From Scilla litardierei (lineage: Eukaryota > Streptophyta > Magnoliopsida > Asparagales > Asparagaceae): DNA of 64,000 nucleotides. The notes under the pieces were generated by a model that searched no databases, had not been told where the DNA came from, and saw nothing but the letters and a program-made list of their open reading frames with translations. Both the position numbers and the translations under genes were made by a program. Of this stretch, positions 33,914-47,369 are shown in pieces. The DNA lies in assembly GCA_030789695.1 (NCBI GenBank), contig CM061140.1:83700422-83764421 (forward strand). Direction: 5' to 3'. The first letter of the stretch is position 1. Each line of letters opens with the position of its first letter.

Positions 33914-35634
33914 TAACTCGTCTAAAAATGTGTGAGCGCTACTCCCAAGTGTAGGAGATCGAACAAGTAATAATCCTGGTGAGTCCAGGTATCGCATCCA
34001 TGGCACAACTGTCCTACAAAACCATGAATTTCAGTTTATAAAGAGTACTAAAACGACGAGAAACAAACACCTTTCAGAGATAAAAGTAATGGAGTCGATA
34101 GTTTAAAATACGAAAACGATTTCCTATGTAACTACGGTGAATTTGATACTAGGGTACTAATATGGAGAGTGGGCATTGGTTGTGATTTCGTTAGGGTATA
34201 TGCAATCAATGATTATTAATATCTTTTCTATCACTCAACATTTCACCCCGCAAGGGTACGAGAACGTCGGAATGTATAACGATAAATGATCATTCAAAAT
34301 GCCGTAAATAATCATGTAAATTACTAGCTTCATAAAGAATTTAAATTCATGTGCCTGCAAGGGTCATGGCAAAGTCCGCAAAGATCATGCCATGAATAAG
34401 TCTACAAAGATCAGATTCGTTCCAAGTAAATCAACAAATAGAATACTATAATAATACGTGTAGAATCTAGCAACATACGTTATATAACATGCAAAATAAG
34501 GTGAAAAGATATCGAAATCAAAGAATACGACACCCTAACTACATCACAACCAACACATATGAAGATTAACCATGCATGAAGAGAAAATATTCAGTATTCA
34601 TAGACAAATACATCACCAAACACTCAAAATACGTGAATAATACTTCAAATACAAGCCAAATACGCAAAATACAAGGCAAAAGATATGGAATTTATCATCA
34701 AATCTCTCCAAATAGACCCTAAATCTCCATCAGATGATAGCTCCTGCATCTATCTCCAGGGCCTCCAAATCTCACGCCAAAATACGACTCCTAGAGCCCC
34801 AAATACGCAAGCCTCCTAAACCCTAGGCAGAAATACGCTTAAATAAGGAGTATTGCGGGTTTAAATTGTTATCAGGTCGGATCTGCTCAAAATATTTTCA
34901 AACCCCAAAGCCCAACAGCCACAACAATTTCCAGTCGTTGGATATGTGCGGGATTAAACTGCACGCTGACACGTGGAATACGGAGCTCGTTCGCTGCTCA
35001 ATCCAATTCGAAATTGGGCAGCGTTGGGTCGTCAGATCGTGCATCAACGTTCAACAATGAGCCATGTCGTCCTGTATTCGTCTACTTCGTATGCTGATGC
35101 GCTCATTGCGTGGTCCATTGGATCGGGATCGAACGGTCAAAACGGAGCCACATCGCCCGCATAATGAATCCTCCGCCTACTGCGTCAGTCGTTCTATTGT
35201 CATCGAACGCTCATAAATTCGACGCGTCGCCCACCGCTTTGGAACATCGGATATGGCGGGGAAGCATCGTATGGATGCCACATGGCAGCAGCGGTATGCG
35301 GGGCCGTACGGTGAGCGTATTTTGGTCGTATCTTCGTATTTTCTTCATATTTCCTCATTTAAAATAGTATCCTGCATTCAAAAATTAATAGTATTTAGCA
35401 TAGATCTCATAAAAATACAAATAAATAGCCATTGGAATCGTGAGACTGAGATGTTCATATGAACAATACTAAAAGAGTAGAAATACACAATATACTTCTG
35501 TTTTATGCATAGAATGAGAGTTTGCTCTAATAATTAAGGGTATTCTTACGATCGAATTAGAGACAAATTAGATACAATATATGCAAAAAATGGGCTAAAT
35601 GTGTGGCTAAATATGTAATATTTACCATGAATCA
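33914..35634 (-). repeat. 3' LTR of the Athila-like element (1721 bp)
   Basis: Plus view TAACTCGTCTAAAAATG...CCATGAATCA. The first 870 bp are homologous to 47370-48241. The expected terminal TG reads TA on this side. Confidence 0.88.
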
Positions 35635-35645
35635 CACCCCCAACT
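35635..35645 (-). other. Polypurine tract of the Athila-like element
   Basis: Minus strand AGTTGGGGGTG, adjoining the LTR start TGATTCATGG. Confidence 0.65.
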
Positions 35646-36492
35646 AGCGATTTGCTAGTCCCTAGCAAAAAGAGTGATTATGTCACGCCCCGCTTCCCAA
35701 AAATATGGAGGCGAAGCGTGCGTAGGTACGCTCAGACTTGAAGCTGTGAAGTTGCAAGTCTGATAAGCGTCATTAAACTTCAAATGGCAGGTCCTTGCAA
35801 TTACGATACGAAACAAAGATAAAAATAAAGGAAATGAGACAAATAGCAATCTCAGAATATTCATAAAATAAGTTCCAACATCACAGAAAAGCCACCAGGC
35901 TAAAAGAGAAGAGTCTAAGGCCCAAACATGGCCAACAAAAGTACAACGTACAAAGTAAAAGGTGCCACGCACCGATAACTAACAACAATCCTAAAACAAA
36001 AGAAAGCTCAGCAAGGTCACTTAAGAATGGTCACCGGTAACCACAAACTCCTCCTGGACAGACTTGGGCTCAGTGTCAGAATCAGCAATTACCACATACT
36101 CAGCAACGGTCTCTGGCTTAGGGTCTAACATGTGACACCCAAAAGAGCAAGGGGCACATGTCAGCAAGTCTACAAGAGACTTGTGCAAGGAAACTGAAAG
36201 TGAAAGTAAGGCAACCTAGCAGTTCTAGCATGATGCAATGACATGGCAATTAAAGTATGAGTGCAACAAGTAAGGTAAAGTACGAGCATGTCATTTAAAT
36301 CATGGCATGGATATCAAGTTTTGCAAGAAACATTCACAAGTACAAAAACAAGTCTAGTAAGCACGTCGTGCACAGAGATTACGCCTTTTTGGCTAGAGTG
36401 GCTGTGCGGCCAACTCCTAGCTCAAGTGATCGCTTATCCCTACCCCTCCACGTGTATCGAGCCAGGGCCTTACCCTCGAACACGGAATGCTC

Positions 36493-36665
36493 GCTTCTGG
36501 ATCACGAGCCAGGAAGTGTTTTTCATGATGGCATAGGGGTGCACCTAGCCAGAACAAGGAAGGTGGGCATTGGCTTTTGACCAACACATGTAGCCCGCTT
36601 CTGGATCACGAGCCAGGAAGTGTTTTTCATGATGGCATAGGGGTGCACCTAGCCGGAACAAACTA
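36493..36665. repeat. 104-bp tandem duplication inside the LARD LTR
   Basis: GCTTCTGGATCACGAGCCAG begins at 36493 and again at 36597. The same duplication is in the other LTR (42963 and 43067). Confidence 0.9.
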
Positions 36666-37429
36666 CTACAAGTATTGTAGCGTGTGCTACGAATGCAACA
36701 TTCAACCTGGATGACATGTAAGATGCAATGCATGGCAGATAATAATTTAAGTGCGTACAGCTAATGAATTTAAACATGGCAGATAACAATGCATGAATGA
36801 CATGGCAGGGTGACAGATCTAGCTTCGTTGTCAAGCTAGATCTTAAAATTTCGTCTAGACAGCTATCATTTCACTGTCTAGTCTCTTTTATGCTAAAAAT
36901 AAGGAAGTGGCCTAAAAACATGGCCCTAAGCAAAAGTTGGCAAGTTTCACTTGCCTGCAAGTCTGCCGTCAGAAAAACACCGTCCAAAAGAGTCCAAAGT
37001 CACAAATAACCTGCGTGCACAAGTCCACCAGCCTACAGTCCCATATTATTAATCTTGATTAGTGAATTTAAAACACTTTAAAAACATCAATTTTAGTCTT
37101 GTTTAACAGGCAATAGGTTGGGGGTCCTAGGGGTGCAAATCGTTACCTCAACACGACGCGAAAGCTACACTGGCGTCGGGTAGCGACGCCATGGGTTGGA
37201 ATAAAAGAACGCGCTCCTAGTCCAGATTCCAGAATAGATTCCTCGCTCGCCAAGTCTGGGCAGCAACCAGATCAACGAACCAAGATTCCAAAGCTAGAAC
37301 GTGCGACGAAGGGCTACGACGTATCGTAACGTTGTAAACGACAAATCCACGAAGAAGAGACACTTAGGTGGGACCCACAGTAGTGCTAGGGGCCAATAGG
37401 GGACCCACAATACCTCTGGAGAACTTGGG

Positions 37430-37960
37430 GGCCCATGGTGGCAAGCGGTGCGGAAGTTGCGACGTTGCGACGAACGTCGCTCGGTCGGACACGGGCCGGT
37501 GCGAGGGGGTCTCTCGGTCAGACACATCAGGCGGGGTTGCAACGTGCGGGAGTTGCAACGAAGCGGTGGTGCGGGCGCTTGGGTCGGTCAGACACTGCGG
37601 GAGCGTCGGTCCGGCGCTTGGGCGGGGATTGCAACGTTGCAAGCGTTGCAATGAAGCGGGCGATGCCGGCGATGCCGGGGGAATCCTTCGGTCGTAGCGG
37701 GCAGGAGCGGGGGTCGGTGCGAGGCTTGCGAAGCGGGCGGCTGTGCGGAGCGGGTGCTTCAGTCAGACCGATGGGATCTCTCGGTCGGACACGGGGGGTT
37801 GCGTTGCAACGAAGCGGGCGGCTGCTGGGTGCGGAGCGGAGCGGCAGTGCGGGCGGGGCTCTCGGTCAGACCGAGAGAAAATGGAGAATTCTATCGGTCG
37901 GACACGGCGGCTGTGCTGCAACGTTGCGATGAACGTCGCAAGCGAGATTTTGGGTTGTGG
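37430..37960. repeat. GC- and CpG-rich block in the LARD LTR U3
   Basis: About 500 bp far richer in G+C than its surroundings. Recurring TCGGTCGGACACG and TCGGTCAGAC motifs, GTTGCGACGAACGTCGC, and an inverted repeat CTCGGTCAGACCGAG near 37860. Long ORFs here reflect base composition. The matching block is at 43900-44420. Confidence 0.85.
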
Positions 37961-38595
37961 GAGCGGCTAGGGTTTGTTTGCTTGTGAAAATAGGTCTTCC
38001 TAGGGGTTGTTTATATAGGGTAGATGGGTTGACTAGGTCTAGGGTTTATATTTGAATTTAAATTTGATTTTAAACCCAAATACTCACCCTCTCCTACACC
38101 CAAGCAAGTGTGGGTGCGGCCAAGGCTAGGGGCTTGGGTCAAAAATATTTTGGGGAGTTATAATCTAATAAAAATTATATTGGGTCGAAAATACGTTAAA
38201 ACTTGGTATTTAAAAATATTTAAAGCTTTGCTAAAAATGTAAAATAGGTCAAATGAACTCCGAAAATTGTGAAATAAATATTGGGGTGATCGGGACGGCG
38301 AGAGAAAGGTAAATAAGAAGACAAATCTCAATTTCGACGTCGAGCGACGAAACTAAAAATAGAAACGTCTCACGTCAAAAGTGAAAACCGCGACGTCTCT
38401 TCAATTAAGATCAAATCGTAAGAGAACGACCCGAGAAATGTCGTTTCAAATTAGTGCCACAATTTAATACTCTCAGAGACGTTCATAACGACATATCACA
38501 CTAAAGTGTTCACAAACAAACAAAGTCTAAAATAAACACGTGCACGGTCAAAAGCACGTGCACGAACAAAGTACAATCGAAAAGCGGCCATTACA

Positions 38596-38606
38596 TCCTC
38601 CCCACC
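38596..38606 (-). other. Polypurine tract of the LARD
   Basis: Minus strand GGTGGGGAGGA next to the LTR. Confidence 0.85.
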
Positions 38607-40370
38607 TTAGAATAAAGTCCGTCCTCGGACTTTCTAAATATAACTCTAGCCGGACTAGTAGCTATCCCGATCACATCACACTATAATTCAACCAGGTATA
38701 GTCATTACAAGTGCTTATACATGCACTAGGTAGTCAAACAATAACACCACTAACATGTATATATTCACGCACGTATTTCAATCATAAGCATACATCCCTT
38801 ATATAACTACTACCTGTCTAGCACAAAACAATAATTCAGATATTCACATAAGATTAGTCTCACTCTAGCGAATACAATCATTGCTCTACGTATAGATAGC
38901 TACCTATGCACAAAACAAACATGGGTATACTACTCCCTAATATTCATCCGATACCAAACATCTCAACACATGTAGTCACACCATACCATTATTAAATCAA
39001 GTTTCACTATATCCAATATACATTCAACACTACTATAATTTCACAATATATAGTCATTCAAATGCATGCAATTATTTCACCATACGTTCACATTACATAT
39101 GGTCCTATAACTATATTCACGACACGCCACACATACCATAGTCACCAAAACTTATAACTAGGCACATACTTACCCGTGCATGGTGCACACCCACGCACGC
39201 TAACATTTCATTCACATGTACCAATCGTACCATTATATACTCAGCACACCCACACGCCTAGTTTAGCTAGTACACATACGTTCACACATGCAAGTCCTTA
39301 GTAAATAACTATACCACAAGACCAACCCCTATAACTATATACTGTTATAGCGACCCATAATCATGTGTGTAACACAACCAGGCACAAATACTCCTATCAC
39401 TATACATACATCAAACATCGCTATATGCAAACTACAGACATACATAACAATATACTTAGAGTATACCCACTCAAGCTTGAGTGAGACTCAAAACACATAT
39501 CAGAATACTCTATATACGTCACACGGTATTTATACCTATACCAATACCACTCCAATGTATACACATCTACCAATATAACCATATACATACCATATGTCAT
39601 TCACACTTAATATTTAGTCAGGTAACACCCACATAGTTCAATCACTTTATATACCATAATAATATTACAGACATCAGCACACGTATAATTATAATACCCT
39701 CCCTAATACATGCATTCACCGTGTAGTCACACACATGTAGAACATATATTCACACCATATCCTACTACCTATAATTAGTATACCAACACATCTACTTCAT
39801 TCATAGTTAAGATATGCAATAGGTATACACTCATACAACATCCGTAAAAGCAAGCAATACCAATCAAAATTATAATCCTACTACCATATGTATAACACCT
39901 ATATACTCATGTAGCAAATACATAACTACTTACGTCCAAGCACAATACGTATCTACGTATGAGCACACACTCACACGTACTAACATACAGGTCATATAAT
40001 AGACCTACTCACTTAACTATACGTTCACCTATTACCATTACACCTAACATACACGTAACTTTACCAACGTATTATTTCAACCATTATAAGTATCTCTAAC
40101 TACATACACCCCATTAGATATTCCAACACTAATTCTTATATACACAGACGTCCCTAGAGTGGTTTAGCTATCCTCTCACATACCTATGAATACTAACACA
40201 CATACAACTTCATAAGGTCATGACTAACTCTGAGTATGTATATATCACACAATAGGCAAACATTAATATACTACAGGGGAGTACACTCATTCAAGCCCAC
40301 ACACTCAACCTAGGTACATGCACCACGACAACATCACAAAGGTCCAAGGGCCTACTAACAAATTAGGGTT
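38607..40370. other. LARD interior, G-poor block
   Basis: Plus strand is rich in A, C and T and strikingly poor in G (CACATACC/TATACATTCA-like text). No gene on either strand. Confidence 0.75.
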
Positions 40371-42110
40371 GACACAGTCATTGACGAGCACTAAAGCCTA
40401 AGCAATGGAGGGAGACCGAGGTCGATAGCGTGACGAGGGAAGGATCGATAAGCACGGGTTCAGATAGGACGAATATAAGGAGACAACTTGGTTAGGTGAA
40501 ACAGTGACTCAATTGTGAATGTTTAGATAAAGGAAAGGGAGATGTAGTGATACTCTTATAGGATACAGAAAGAAAATAGTGGAAATAACATAAGCTAAAA
40601 TACGTGAAATTTGAAAACTGTTGTACTTCAAAAGTTGGAGTCCTCGTCTGTATAAAATATTTGGAGATCGATAAAATAAGTTGTTCGAAACAAATTTGAG
40701 TCGAATATACATAATAAGAGAAAATGATTTATTGGCTTATCGAAAATCATTATGAAAAGGAAGTAAATCATTCACACGAACATTAAGGACGTAGTTTAGA
40801 AAATATTGTACGGCAATAATTTAATATAATTTCGGCAACAATTTTGAAATTCAAAGAATGAAATTAAATTAACTGAAAAAATTAAGCTCATGTTAAATGC
40901 TTTCAAGGTCTTTAAGATAGGGAAAATTTTAAAATAATTAATATTGAAACTACTTTTAGAGGAACCAGGATTTTGCCAAAAAGAAACTGATTTACACAAA
41001 GTTCTTAACATACGAGCACAACGAGCCTGGTACGGATATATAAAAATAATTGAAATTCTATTTAGTTTAGAAACTTTTCTAAAAGTATGTATGGTGAACG
41101 AGAAGATAATAATAATTTAGTATAAGAATTATCAAAATTGGTAATAAAGTTTTAAAACAAAATTATGGAATGTCTAGATCAGGAAATGTTTACGAAGTAG
41201 TAATTTTACAAAAATCTGAAATAGAGAAAACGATGGGCATAAAATCGACTTGCTGAAAGCTGAAGTCCCATGTGACTTGAAAAGTATATTAAAAGTAAGC
41301 GCGATGTGTCATTCGAATGGCATAAATAAGAAAAGAAAATTATAAATCAAATTAGGCAAAATAAGAGTACGGTTCAGAATAAAATTAGTATATGAAGGGA
41401 CAATGTATTTACATAGGTATGAAAAGTATATGCTGGAAAAATATCATAAGCTGGTATTCAAAAATCTCGACAAAACTTTTTTAAAAAAAAATTTAAGTCA
41501 ACGAAAGAGTATGAAGTCTAAGTATATGTTAAAAATTTTGTGAACAAATTTAAACTTAGGGACAAAGGAAATCGAAAAATACTTTCAGAAGATTCAAGAT
41601 TTGTAACGGAGAGATTCGAAAATTGACGACGATCATCATGAGGCGATATCGTGAATCGAGGCAAGGAAAATGGTCGGATGATCAAAACATACATACGCCT
41701 AGGATATGACCCAGGAAAATCTACGAGGAAACTCCTACGGTCGACCAACTAAAGATTAGGAAACTTGGAGCTACGATTTCCTAAGGAACAAGACTGTAAT
41801 GAAATGCGTTCAGCTTGGCCCGAAATCGATGAACCCAAGCGAACGACTAACGAAATTCTAGAAGTCTAATATGGTCAGAGTTAGGCAAGAACCACTAAGG
41901 TAAGTCCTAAGACGATTTAAATAAATTCCTAGCGGGGAGTCTAACTAACAATCATCGACCTCTAACTAACAAGCACAGACGTCTAACTAAGTCTTCTTAC
42001 CCCCTAGTGACATAGAAAAACGATTAGAACTAGGCTTAAGGCTTATGACTCGGATGTTGCAATTTATTTAATGGACATTCCATAGTTATAATCGTTGTTC
42101 CGATAATTCG
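40371..42110. other. LARD interior, C-poor purine-rich block
   Basis: Plus strand is rich in A and G and poor in C, the mirror of the block to its left. No gene on either strand. The right end (about 42005-42151) is the leader shared with Tekay. Confidence 0.75.
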
Positions 42111-42151
42111 CAGTTGCAAGACAGAGACCTGCATGGGCCACCAACAAAACC

Positions 42152-45063
42152 TGTCATGCCCCGCTTCCCAAAAATATGGAGGCGAAGCGTGAGTAGGTCC
42201 GCTCAGACTTGAAGCTGTGAAGCTGCAAGTCTGATAAGCGTCATTAAACTTCAAATGACAGGTCCTTGTAATTGCGATACGAAACAAAGATAATAATAAA
42301 GGAAATGAGACAAATAGCAATCTCATAATATCCATAAAATAAGTTCCAACATCACAGAAAAGCCACCAGGCTAAAAGAGAAGAGTCTAAGGCCCAAACAT
42401 GGCCAACAAAAGTACAACGTACAAAGTAAAAGGTGCCACACACCGACAACTAAAAACAATCCTAAAACAAAAGAAAGCTCAGCAAGGTCACTTAAGAATG
42501 GTCATCGGTAACCACAAACTCCTCCTGGACAAACTTGGGCTCAGTGTCAGCATCAGCAATTACCACGTACTCAGCAACGGTCTCTGGCTCAGGGTCTAAC
42601 ATGTGACACCCAAAAGAGCAAGGGGCACATCTCAGCAAGTCTACAAGAGACTTGTGCAAGGAAACTGAAAGTGAAAGTAAGGCAACCTAGCAGTTCTAGC
42701 ATGATGCAATGACATGGCAGTTAAAGTATGAGTGCAACAGGTAAGGTAAAGTACGAGCATGGAATTTAAATCATGGCATGGATATCAAGTTTTGCAAGAA
42801 ACATTCACAAGTACAAAAACAAGTCTAGTAAGCACGTCGTGCACAGAGATTACGCTTTTTGGCTAGAGTGGCTGTGCGACCAACTCCTAGCTCAAGTGAT
42901 CGCTTATCCCTACCCCTCCACGTGTATCTAGCCAGGGCCTTACCCCCGAACACGGAATGCTCGCTTCTGGATCACGAGCCAGGAATTGTTTTTCATGATG
43001 GCATAGGGGTGCACCTAGCCAGAACAAGGAAGTCGGGCATTGGCTTTTGACCAACACATGTAGCCCGCTTCTGGATCACGAGCCAGGAAGTGTTTTTCAT
43101 GATGGCATAGGGGTGCACCTAGCCAGAACAAGGAAGTACAAGTATTGAAGCGTGTGCTACGAATGCAACATTCAACCTGGATGACATGTAAGATGCGATG
43201 CATGGCAGATAATAATTTAAGTGCGTACAGTTAAGGAATTTAAACATAACAGATAACAATGCATGAATGACATGGCAGGGTGACAGATCTAGCTTCGTTG
43301 TCAAGCTAGATCTTAAAATTGCGTCTAGACAGCTATCATTTCACTGTCTAGTCTCTTTTATGCTAAAAACAAGGAAGTGGCCTAAAAACATGGCCCTAAG
43401 CAAAAGTTGGCAAGTTTCACTTGCCTGCAAGTCTGCCGTCAGAAAAACACCGTCCAAAAGAGTCCAAAGTCACAAATAACCTACGTGCACAAGTCCACCA
43501 GCCTACAGTCCCATATTATTAATCTTGATTAGTGAATTTAAAATACTTTAAAAATATCAATTTTAGTCTTGTTTAACAGGCAATAGGTTGGGGGTCCTAG
43601 GGGTGCAGATCGTTACCTCAACACGACGCGAAAGCTACACTGGCGTCGGGTAGTGATGCCAGGGGTTGGAATAAAAGAACGCGCTCCTAGTCCAGATTCC
43701 AGAATAGATTTCTTGCTCGCCAAGTCTGGGCAGCAACCAGATCAACAAACCAAGATTCCAACGCTAGAACGTGCGACGAAGGGCTACGACGTATCATAAC
43801 GTTGTAAACGGTAAATCCACGAAGAAGAGACACCTAGGTGGGACCCACAATAGTGCTAGGGTCCAATGGGGGACCCACAATACCTCTGAAGAACTTGGGG
43901 GGCCCATGGTGGCAAGCGGTGCGGAAGTTACGACGTTGCGACGAACGTCGCTCGGTCGGACACGGGCCGGTGCGAGGGGGTCTCTCGGTCAGACATAGCG
44001 GGCGGGGGTTGCAATGTGCGGGAGTTGCAACAAAGTGGTGGTGTAGGCCCTTGGGTCGGTCGGACACTGCGGGAGCGTCGGTCGGGCGCTTGGGCGGGGG
44101 TTGCAACGTTGCAAGCATTGCAACGAAGCGAGCGATGCGGGCGATGCGGGTGAATCCTTCGGTCGTAGCAAGCGGGAGCGGGGGTCGGTGCGAGGCTTGC
44201 GAAGCGGGCGGCTGTGCGGGGGCGCTTCGATCAGACCGATGGGATCTCTCGGTCGGACACGGGGCGATGCGTTGCAACGAAGCGGGCGGCTGCTGGGTGC
44301 GGAGTGGAGCGGTAGTGCGGGCGGGGCTCTCGGTTAGACCGAGAGAAAATGGAGAATTCTCTCGGTCGGACACGGCGGCTGTGCTGCAACGTTGCGACGA
44401 ACGTCGCAAGCGAGATTTTGGGTTGTGGGAGCAGCTAGGGTTTGTTTGCTTGAGAAAATAGGTCTTCCTAGGGGTTGTTTATATAGGGTAGATGGGTTGA
44501 CTTGGTCTAGGGTTTATATTTGAATTTAAATTTGATTTTAAACCCAAATACTCACCCTCTCCTACACCCAAGCAAGTGTGGGTGCGACCAAGGCTAGGGG
44601 CTTGGGTCAAAAATATTTCGGGGAGTTATAATCTAATAAAAATTATATTGGGTCGAAAATACTTTAAAACTTGGTATTTAAAAATATTTAAAGCTTTGCT
44701 AAAAATGTAAAATAGGTCAAATGAACTCCGAAAATTAAGAAATAAATATTGGGGTGATCGGGACGGCGAGAGAAAGGTAACTAAGAAGACAGATCTCAAT
44801 TTCGACGTCGAGCGACGAAACTAAAAATAGAAACGTCTCACGTCAAAAGTGAAAACCGCGACGTCTCTTCAATTAAGATCAAATCATGAGAGAACGACCA
44901 GAGAAATGTCGTTTCAAATTAGTGCCAAAATTTAATACTATCAGAGACGTTCACAACGACATATCACACTAAAGTGTTCACAAACAAACAAAGTCTAAAA
45001 TAAACACGTGCATGGTCAAAAGCACGTGCATGAACAACGTACGATCGAAAAGCGGCCGTTACA
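42152..45063 (-). repeat. 5' LTR of the LARD (2912 bp)
   Basis: Plus view TGTCATGCCCCG...GCGGCCGTTACA, followed by the GATTA duplication. It contains the 104-bp duplication and a GC-rich block at about 43900-44420. The primer-region motif TTGGTGGCCCATGCAGG (minus strand) lies just inside at about 42128-42144. Confidence 0.94.
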
Positions 45064-46997
45064 GATTAAGTCGGATGATTAGTAAAAATAATAAATTCTA
45101 TCGATCGTTTATGGCATGGCTCAATAATACGGTTTCCAACATGATTTTGACCATCAATATACAAAATCCATGAATAAAATCAATCACATGATATTTTCTC
45201 TAATTTAATTTGAATAAACAACATGCCAGCATCGTTTTGCCTAAGCAAAAGTAAGACACGACGTCATATCATAGGTTTCTCATTTCTAAGGGTTTGGCAT
45301 CTCATAAAGATAGTTCAAATCATGAGCATTGAAGTTGCTTAGTTTATTCATCATTTCCTTTCTTATTTTCTTTTTCTTTTGTTTGACAACTTAGAATGAT
45401 CCATGTAACGAGCTTTCAGTTAATGATTCATAGGCTAGACGAATTTCGGGCATTAGGCTTAGAAGAGCCCCTCGAACTTAATAACTCGAATCATCTAAGT
45501 TTTATTTGCACCCTTTTTTGAATGCACTCCCCATTCATCCATCTTTCGACGCGAATCTCCAATGCTTCCTGAGGCACGAAGACCCGTCTAATTAATAAAC
45601 TCAAGGGAACGATGTATTTTTTTCCTTTTCTCTTTTTTATTTTTTATTTGTAAGCAACTCAACACCCATAAACATGAAAATAAACTTTAGAATCAGTAGC
45701 CAAAGTCCTCTTCAGCTCGAAGGCTAATCCAATCAATCATGTCCACTTTAAACTTAAGCATCACAATAACTGGTATGAAATAAATTCATGCTAATTCGAG
45801 ATATTAATCATGGCAATTGAAAATTTTCATAAACGGCATATTAATGATTTATTCCATGAAGAGAAAAATAATTAATTCAAGCCATAAACAATTTCAAGAA
45901 TTTGATCAATGCATAATCATCCATTAATGTGACATATGAAGGAGTTTTGAATGATGAGAGTGGTGGTTTATTCTTTTCTTTTGTTTTATTTAAAAAAATC
46001 CTAAGGTCTCATACACACCCCCAAATAAAGATGGACATTGTCCTCAATGTCGAAAAGGGTACGAGTTTATTCAAAAGAAAAGCTTCCTAAAAAGCATATA
46101 AAAAGTCTACGCTAATGGAAAGAACACACCGTGGTCAAATGACGGATCAAGGATCTGTAATGGTGGAGGAAGTTGTTCTATCAGTTCCTTGCACTCCTCG
46201 ACGAGCAATCTTCCTCCACTAGCTAAATTGGACCCCAGCAACGTAACTCCCATCATCTTTATAAACTGTTCACATGTATCCTGCAAGAGATGAGTTACGT
46301 CAATCCAACTCAGTTTCAAATTCCTCTCAACAAACATATTCCAATATAGTAATCAAGATACGTAAAATAAAGTGAAGCATGTTGATGACTACTCCCTGAA
46401 AGATATGCACTACTCTCAGTATGATGCTCAGTCATTGTAGAGATGGATGAATGATTTTGGGAAAAAACTGGGGGAAAAGTGGTTCATGTTACATAGAAAT
46501 AATCTCTAAACACATGTCCATAGCTGTCTCCTCCTCCTGTTCGTCCAAAATTGCTAGCTCGTCCTCTCCGTTGCACACGCTTCCAGCCATGTCAATGTTC
46601 TGATTTGTGCTTTCATTGTGACATGGCTTGCTCGATATACATGCAATAGCAGATGAACTTATATTAGATTCTTAAATTGAATTTCAAAAGAATTACTTTC
46701 TTCTAAGAAAGTGGCAATCAGAGTAAGATTTTCAATGAATTGCTGAATTTACCGGCTCTGAGCAAGAAAGTTTTCGTGGAATTGATGGGATGTAGCCTCC
46801 TGTGTCTGAATAAGTAAATAAACTTCCTCTTTCAAGGGTTGTAATGGTACATCTATGCTTTGCTCTCCTTGATCAAGGCATGAAGGCTCCGTTGAATCAT
46901 GCTATGAAGTCTCATTAATGGTCTGATCATTCTCTTGTAAGGACTCCACTTATATCCATGCCTCTGTCGGCGTCATGACTCCCAAAAATTCCTGCAG
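45064..46997 (-). other. Athila-like element interior, non-coding or decayed
   Basis: Continues from 35680 after the LARD insertion. A/T-rich with pyrimidine runs. One 76-codon minus-strand frame (46337-46107) has no family I recognise. No RT or integrase. Confidence 0.65.
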
Positions 46998-47225
46998 CTA
47001 TGGTCATAGTCCAAATAAGAAAGATTCCATGAGCTCTTTCTTTGTGCACCCATGTTGCGGATAGCTCAATACTAGGACTATGAACCTCATCCAGGCCTGA
47101 AAGAAAGTTTCACAATCTCTCTGATTAAAATTAACGATCTTGAGCTTCTCTATTCTATGCTTATGTGCAACATCGTACTCTGCATCACACCAATAATCCG
47201 TGCCATAGAAATTTATATATTCCAT
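46998..47225 (-). pseudogene. Athila-like gag fragment
   Basis: A short reading frame near the primer site. Its second half, ETFFQAWMRFIVLVLSYPQHG followed by ESFLFGL, resembles the E-F-AW-RF...CPHHG...F-GL pattern of Athila-type gag. The rest of the capsid domain is absent, so the frame is a remnant. Confidence 0.7.
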
Positions 47226-47345
47226 TTTTTGTATTTTTTAAAAGTGAAAAGAAAACAAAAAAACTAAAACTCCTAAGCTATAAGATGGAAAGATCTCAAG
47301 TACTGTTATCCCAAGTACTGAAATCGTAAATCGCAAGTACTATTA

Positions 47346-47363
47346 TCCCCGACAACGATGCCA
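47346..47363 (-). other. Primer binding site of the Athila-like element
   Basis: Minus strand TGGCATCGTTGTCGGGGA, close to the TGGCGCCGTTGCCGGGGA site of Athila elements. Confidence 0.82.
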
Positions 47364-47369
47364 AAAACG

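Larger units (their letters stand above)
35681..38595 (-). repeat. 3' LTR of the LARD (2915 bp)
   Basis: Plus view TGTCACGCCCCG...GCGGCCATTACA. It shares its U5 end with Tekay LTRs (GCCACCAGGCTAAAAG, TGATAAGCGTC). Confidence 0.94.
35681..45063 (-). mobile_element. LARD-type non-autonomous relative of Tekay (9383 bp)
   Basis: LTRs of 2915 and 2912 bp surround a 3556-bp interior without coding capacity. A perfect target duplication GATTA lies at 35676-35680 and 45064-45068. LTR ends, primer region and polypurine tract match Tekay-1/2, and the leader is shared up to GTCACTAG. There the Tekay gag ATG is replaced by unrelated sequence. It presumably moves with Tekay enzymes. The LTRs differ by a few percent, so it is fairly recent. 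Confidence 0.93.

Noticed and set aside
37435..37932. Long frames in the GC-rich LTR blocks (up to 207 codons near 43838-44461)
   Set aside because: They come from stop-poor GC-rich repeats and are open in several frames at once.
39363..39578. Small frames within the skewed LARD interior
   Set aside because: Low-complexity composition and no domain; not supported as genes.
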